Assembly (NCBI RefSeq): GCF_900753045.1
Contig: NZ_CAADXO010000024.1
Coordinates: 1 to 17,357, forward strand
Direction of reading: 5' to 3'
Length of the DNA stretch: 17,357 nucleotides
Source of the DNA: an uncultured Phascolarctobacterium sp.
GTDB taxonomy: Bacteria > Bacillota > Negativicutes > Acidaminococcales > Acidaminococcaceae
Shown: positions 13,122 through 17,357 of the stretch, one piece after another
Layout: each line of letters begins with the position of its first letter
Numbering within the stretch: position 1 is the first letter of the stretch
Notes under the pieces: model-generated
What the model was told of the DNA's origin: nothing
The model's input: the letters and a program-made list of their open reading frames with translations, nothing else
Database searches by the model: none
Translations under genes and position numbers: made by a program

Positions 13122-14267
13122 TCAGTTTAGCTTGCTCAAATAATTCTTCAGTCCACGCGCACGATTAGCAACTGCTTCACTGATATGGTTAACGCGTTCT
13201 TTATCAAGGTAAGGACTTGTCGACAAGGTATTGCGTACTATCTCAGCGCAAGCATCAATAGCATTAATATCAATAAAACACTCTTTAACTAAGGCAAGCT
13301 GCTTTTTCTGCGTATCCTTAAACGGCATAGCAGGCACCGTTGTTCCTATTTCGCTATTCAAGGATTCGCACCACAGGCTTGTACCATTATCAAATAACGG
13401 TGCCGGACCTAGGAACTTCAAAGAATCAACATCACGGATAAAGCCAAAATTACCATAATGCCTGTCGCTGTTCTCAATCAGGTAATCCAGGCAAAGCATC
13501 TGCTGCAAATAGCCTGCAACATCAGGTATTTGCAAATAGTCGCAGCATCTGAGGAAATGTCCGTAAGCAGAATCATTATTAGACCTTGGAAGAATATCCT
13601 TTACAAAATAAGCAGGCACAAATTCTGTTTCCGTAGTAATAAAATTAGGACACAGGCACAGCGGACGATTATCCTCTATAATCAGCTCATAGGGAACATG
13701 CTTAATCGCCAAAGCCTCCGCTACCTTAGCGGCAGCAATTTCATTATACGGCTGCTGCAGCAGCGGCACGGAACCTGCTTTAGCAAGATACGTAACACCG
13801 TTTATTTTTACCCACTTTTTCTTTAGCCAGCCATTGCTTGAAGCATCCGGCGTAAACGGGTTTATTGCAGGCCTGGAGGATTCCTTTTGGAAAAAAGCTT
13901 CTCCTAACTCCTTGGAGAAATCGTTAGTGAAAAAGTTAACCTCCTGCCATGTCAGCTCACTTTCTACAGGTTTCAGCCAATATTGATCGGACAGACTCAA
14001 ACCCAAGCTGCGCTTGCTCAAAACCGCCGGAGATTCTACATCATACAAATGCAAAATATACCGCAATCCGTCACGACTGGCAGGAATAATACGGCTACGC
14101 CACCATTGATTTAATCTGTCCACGAGCTTATTGAAATCATCGGTAAAAATACCTACCGGGAAAGCTTCTGGATTGTATATTTGCAGGACTTCGGTTATGT
14201 AACCTGCAGCGGACATCGTTGTCTTAACCAACGGAATATTTTTATTCATAATTATATACTTATCCAT
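13122..14267 (-). CDS. HipA-like protein kinase, no adjacent HipB
   Basis: This 381-residue protein carries a HipA-type Ser/Thr kinase core in its second half. Visible features are the nucleotide-binding Lys at about 163 (TYLAKAG), NEIAAAKVAEAL with Glu at about 176, the catalytic loop NSDRHYGN (266-273, Asp268 and Asn273) and the metal-binding Asp293 in PLFDNGTSL. The kinase residues look intact. The first 130 residues (two Trp-rich patches, QWWRSR and TWQEV) are not the usual HipA N-terminal subdomain and I cannot name them. HipA kinases phosphorylate aminoacyl-tRNA synthetases or other targets and are normally paired with a HipB repressor; no such gene adjoins this one. The start at 14267 has GGAGGG upstream, better than an ATG 13 codons earlier. 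A regulatory rather than toxic kinase is possible. Confidence 0.8.
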   Translation of the reverse strand: MDKYIIMNKNIPLVKTTMSAAGYITEVLQIYNPEAFPVGIFTDDFNKLVDRLNQWWRSRIIPASRDGLRYILHLYDVESPAVLSKRSLGLSLSDQYWLKPVESELTWQEVNFFTNDFSKELGEAFFQKESSRPAINPFTPDASSNGWLKKKWVKINGVTYLAKAGSVPLLQQPYNEIAAAKVAEALAIKHVPYELIIEDNRPLCLCPNFITTETEFVPAYFVKDILPRSNNDSAYGHFLRCCDYLQIPDVAGYLQQMLCLDYLIENSDRHYGNFGFIRDVDSLKFLGPAPLFDNGTSLWCESLNSEIGTTVPAMPFKDTQKKQLALVKECFIDINAIDACAEIVRNTLSTSPYLDKERVNHISEAVANRARGLKNYLSKLN

Positions 14268-14294
14268 GCTTTTCCCTCCTTCAGTATTTTTTAT

Positions 14295-14323
14295 ATTATA
14301 CCGCAAGCAGCATCTTTTTGAAA
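14295..14323 (-). promoter_or_regulatory. Possible promoter of the HipA-like gene
   Basis: TATAAT (14300-14295, - strand) lies 27 nt upstream of the ATG. At 17 nt spacing the -35 is only TTTCAA (14323-14318), so this is a -10 with a weak partner. Confidence 0.4.
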
Positions 14324-14332
14324 GAAAATTAT

Positions 14333-14370
14333 AACCGCCCGCATCTCACATCAATAAGACACGGGCGGTT
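14333..14370 (-). terminator. Probable terminator of the autotransporter gene
   Basis: AACCGCCCG (14333-14341) pairs with CGGGCGGTT (14362-14370). On the - strand it follows the autotransporter stop by about 30 nt and is followed by ATAATTTTCTTT, a modest T-rich tail. On the + strand it is followed by AATGTTATTTTTT. Confidence 0.6.
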
Positions 14371-14400
14371 AATGTTATTTTTTATATTAATTTGTTTTTA

Positions 14401-17357
14401 TTAGAAGCTCCAGTTTACATTAGCCATCCACTTGTTGGCCTTTACGCTGTCGCCCTTCTGATATTCATAGCCTAAGCCATAGGTAACATTAGCCTTTTCA
14501 GCTTCAACAACAAAGCGTCCGATATAACTGCCATTATCAGCTACATCATAGCCAAAGCCATTGCTTGTACCATTCAGACTTACTGTCTGAGTTGCATCAC
14601 GGTCGCCCATATTCCATACATAGCCAACTTCCGCAATAGGACGAATTGTCCAGTCGCCAGATTTTACGTCTGCGCTATATTGTACACCTACAGGCAACAG
14701 CCACAGATTCATATCGTCGCCATCATAGCTCATGCCAATGCTATTGTTATAGTTGCCGGTGCCAAGATGCATGTAACGAATACCTGCATACGGAACAAAT
14801 TTACCAACACCAGCCTTCAAGCTCTTTTCTGCACGTACACCAATGCTGAAAGCATCAGATTTAGCATCAGCAGTCAAAGTAGTACCGCTGTTACGTTGAG
14901 TAATATCGTTCTTACCATGCAGATAGCTGATATCACCAATTACAGCGCTATCTTCGTTCTGAATACCGCCATAAATGCTTGCGCCATAGTAAGTCGCATC
15001 ATTTTCAGTTCTAGCTGCCAGCGTGTTGCCATTGATGTTGCCATCTACGTAGGTCAATGCTGCGCCAACGGTTGCCTTGCCGTTCTTGTAGAGGTCTGCA
15101 CCAACTACAATGCCGTTATATTGAGCATCATAATCAGCACCAAAGTTAGCAACGGACAAGCCATCAATATCTTCTTTAGTATGGATGTATTTTGCCCAGA
15201 TATCGCTGTCATGGTCTTTATCATTTGCCAAGGACATATGATCAGTTACAGTATCAGTCAACAGGTTGCTTGCTGCATAAGTGCCATGCTCAACGCCTGC
15301 TAGCTCGCTCATTGCAGCTGCACTGTTGAATGCACTTACTTGGGTAGCGGTATCTGCATTTACATGCTCATCAGCAGCCTTAGCCACAAAATCAGCAGCA
15401 GCTCCGCCGACAAGAACTGCAGCATCATATACATCACCAGCTATAACTGCATCACCATAAGCAGCTTTTACAGACTGGGAAGTAGTAGTTACAGTATTAG
15501 CATCTGTATCAACAGTGAATTTCAGCAGTTTGTTATTGCTGAGGATATTGTCAACATTCCAGTTAGCGACAGTACCATCGATAATTTTATAGGTTTTATC
15601 CTTTTCTGCGTTATCAATATAGAGTTTAGAATTAGCTGAAATATCAGCAGCAGCTACGCCAGTAATAGCAGCTTGAGTATCGCTAATCTTAGACGCATTT
15701 ACCATCAGCATAGAATTATCTGCAAATTTCACAGAACCATTAGCAGGTACAGTAGTAGGTGCAGTAGTCAAGGAGCCATCAACAGTAATAGAACCATTGG
15801 TTACATCAACAGTAGAATCAACATAAGCACCAGCTGTTACTCCGCTATTGCTCCATGCTTCCCCACTTCTTGCGAAAGCTGCATCAGCAGCTGCCAAATC
15901 AGCGCCAAAGGAAAGCTTGGAATTCTGACCGGCTACATATGCGCCATTCAAGCCACCGGTTACATCTTTTACTGCCAAACCACTAGCACCTTCAATACCT
16001 GTGGAAATGTTCCATGCAGGATCAAGGAAAATCATGCTGCCATTCAAATCTGCTGTTTCAACAGTGAGTTTACCTGCTCCATTGTTATTGCCAATAGCCA
16101 AGCTTGCACCAGCTACAGCATTTAATTTATCTGCATTCACAGCACCCATAAGCTGATTATTGCCAGTAACGTTCAAACCCGCTGTTTTTAATGCACCCTT
16201 ATTTACGTTAATATTTGCATCATTCAGAGATACACTGTCAGTAATTTCCGCTTGACCACTAATATTAAGATGACTGTCCTTATTAACAACAACATCACCG
16301 TTCAACTTATAATTTGTATTTTCGGTTGCTAATGCATTACCAATATTCAGCTTGCCAGTTGCTTTAGCAGTACCAGCTTCATCAGTACCAACAACTACTT
16401 TAACATTTGCATCTGCACCAGCAACGGTAATTACACTGCCACCCTGACTGCCGCCAAGAGTTACTTCTTTATCATTGGTAATTACCACACCATTGCTGCC
16501 TGCACCAAGGTCAAGCTTACCGACAGCAAAGCCATTTTCTACCTGATCTTTAACATTAACGCCTGCAATATCTTTGCCAGCTAAGGAAGAATCCTTGCTG
16601 CCAACCAAAAGGTTGTTTTCAGCCTTAGCAGTAACCTTATCAAGCTCAGTATCGCTGCCAAATTTATCTGCTGCTTCACCTACTGAAATTTCAGTCTTGA
16701 CTTCACCGGTTTCTTCTTTTACCAGCTCGCCGCTCATAGTCAGCTTGGTTGCGCCCTGCTTTTTCAATTCAGCTTGCGCAGAATCTGTATAAGACTGAGT
16801 ATACTTAGCATCATTCAAAATCAGGCTGCCGCCTTTGAAGTCAATACCTTCGTTAGTAATTGCGCCGGATTCTTTTTGATTTGCGGATGCAGCGTTAGCA
16901 TAAATCTGGTCAGACATGGTAGAAATTACGCCATTTTTGTTGAGGACAATGCCTTTGGCATCAGTATTAATTGTTCCATCCTCAGTCTCAATACCGAACA
17001 TCTTTCTCCTTAATTCATTTTCCTTCAGCGTACCGCCGTTGATATAAATTTTGCTGCCATTGTAAGCAATGATGGATTCGCCAACAGTATAAACATTAGC
17101 AGCTGTGCCATCTAAAACAATTACTGAACCTTTGCCAACTTTCTCTTTGTTCCAAGCCCAAATGCCTTCAACGGTATTAATGCTGGAGTTTTTGATGGTT
17201 ACCGTTGCACCATCTTTTGCAAGCGTTGCAGATTTTATATCTACGCCATCTGCTTCAATGATGGAATTTTCACCAATTGCGCCAAACTCAGTATATCCAT
17301 CCTTTTTGCCATTTTCATAGTAATCACTTGCAGTTACACTGCCACCTTTAAGGACAA
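14401..17357 (-). CDS. Autotransporter (type V secretion) adhesin-like protein, N-terminus outside window
   Basis: The frame is open from the stop at 14401 to the right edge, about 985 codons, so the signal peptide and true start lie beyond 17357. The C-terminal 270 residues (from about 15210, SDIWAKYIHT) form a 12-stranded autotransporter beta-barrel (PF03797 type). It has alternating strands such as GIVVGADLY, AFSIGVRAEKSL and WTIRPIAEVGYVW, and ends in the outer-membrane sorting signal WSF. Upstream is a long, cysteine-free passenger rich in Gly, Asn, Asp, Ser, Thr, Val and Ala, with short repeating beta-helix-like units (GGSLILND, DGSLTTAP, NLLVGS). An alpha-helical linker precedes the barrel. 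The passenger should be exposed on the cell surface, probably in adhesion or biofilm. An internal ATG at 17001 has AAGGAG upstream but sits inside continuous passenger sequence. Confidence 0.9.
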   Translation of the reverse strand, partial: VLKGGSVTASDYYENGKKDGYTEFGAIGENSIIEADGVDIKSATLAKDGATVTIKNSSINTVEGIWAWNKEKVGKGSVIVLDGTAANVYTVGESIIAYNGSKIYINGGTLKENELRRKMFGIETEDGTINTDAKGIVLNKNGVISTMSDQIYANAASANQKESGAITNEGIDFKGGSLILNDAKYTQSYTDSAQAELKKQGATKLTMSGELVKEETGEVKTEISVGEAADKFGSDTELDKVTAKAENNLLVGSKDSSLAGKDIAGVNVKDQVENGFAVGKLDLGAGSNGVVITNDKEVTLGGSQGGSVITVAGADANVKVVVGTDEAGTAKATGKLNIGNALATENTNYKLNGDVVVNKDSHLNISGQAEITDSVSLNDANINVNKGALKTAGLNVTGNNQLMGAVNADKLNAVAGASLAIGNNNGAGKLTVETADLNGSMIFLDPAWNISTGIEGASGLAVKDVTGGLNGAYVAGQNSKLSFGADLAAADAAFARSGEAWSNSGVTAGAYVDSTVDVTNGSITVDGSLTTAPTTVPANGSVKFADNSMLMVNASKISDTQAAITGVAAADISANSKLYIDNAEKDKTYKIIDGTVANWNVDNILSNNKLLKFTVDTDANTVTTTSQSVKAAYGDAVIAGDVYDAAVLVGGAAADFVAKAADEHVNADTATQVSAFNSAAAMSELAGVEHGTYAASNLLTDTVTDHMSLANDKDHDSDIWAKYIHTKEDIDGLSVANFGADYDAQYNGIVVGADLYKNGKATVGAALTYVDGNINGNTLAARTENDATYYGASIYGGIQNEDSAVIGDISYLHGKNDITQRNSGTTLTADAKSDAFSIGVRAEKSLKAGVGKFVPYAGIRYMHLGTGNYNNSIGMSYDGDDMNLWLLPVGVQYSADVKSGDWTIRPIAEVGYVWNMGDRDATQTVSLNGTSNGFGYDVADNGSYIGRFVVEAEKANVTYGLGYEYQKGDSVKANKWMANVNWSF

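Noticed and set aside
1..17357. CRISPR array, insertion sequence, rRNA operon
   Set aside because: No regularly spaced direct repeats of CRISPR size, no transposase motifs in any credible frame and no rRNA sequence were seen.

Overview
The window looks like a chromosomal segment from a Gram-negative-type Firmicute (class Negativicutes, possibly the Phascolarctobacterium/Acidaminococcus side; this is inference). Intergenic DNA is AT-rich, and Shine-Dalgarno sites are strong and Firmicute-like (AGGAGG, GGAGG). The fructose PTS is of the one-chain A-B-C kind, yet a type V autotransporter with a C-terminal outer-membrane barrel is also present. Apart from one gene and two tRNAs on the + strand, every gene reads on the - strand.

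Layout. 1-1060 is an AT-rich, gene-poor accessory-looking stretch. It holds the first 17 codons of a - strand gene running off the left edge, with its promoter and a perfect palindrome at the start of transcription. It also holds five GGTGCA boxes, a small XRE-type repressor gene, a broken small reading frame behind it, and an intrinsic terminator. 1302-2085 is a gamma-class carbonic anhydrase gene with promoter and terminator (+ strand). 2121-3853 is a sodium:solute symporter preceded by an approximately 230-nt transcribed leader of unknown function. Its promoter diverges from that of a tRNA-Arg(ACG) at 3916-3992.

4066-9888 is a complete, self-contained fructose operon on the - strand: fruR (DeoR-type regulator), fruK, fruA (EIIABC), ptsH and ptsI. 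It has a clear promoter, three TGCAGAT operator-like boxes and a terminator. Together these genes would take up fructose as fructose-1-phosphate and convert it to fructose-1,6-bisphosphate, with the phosphate flowing PEP > EI > HPr > FruA. The HPr has Arg, not Ser, at position 46.

9917-11615 is a compact three-gene cluster: hotdog thioesterase, CofE-like protein, and an unknown membrane-anchored protein. 11711-12929 is an AI-2E-type membrane permease gene with its promoter. 12946-13110 is a tRNA-Arg(CCG) with promoter and terminator. 13122-14300 is a lone HipA-like kinase gene. 14401 to the right edge is the 3' part of a large autotransporter adhesin-like gene whose signal peptide lies outside the window.

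No CRISPR array, insertion sequence or rRNA was seen. No clearly new multi-gene system is evident. The best leads are the unexplained symporter leader, the accessory left edge, the CofE-like cluster, the lone HipA-like kinase and the Ser46-less HPr.
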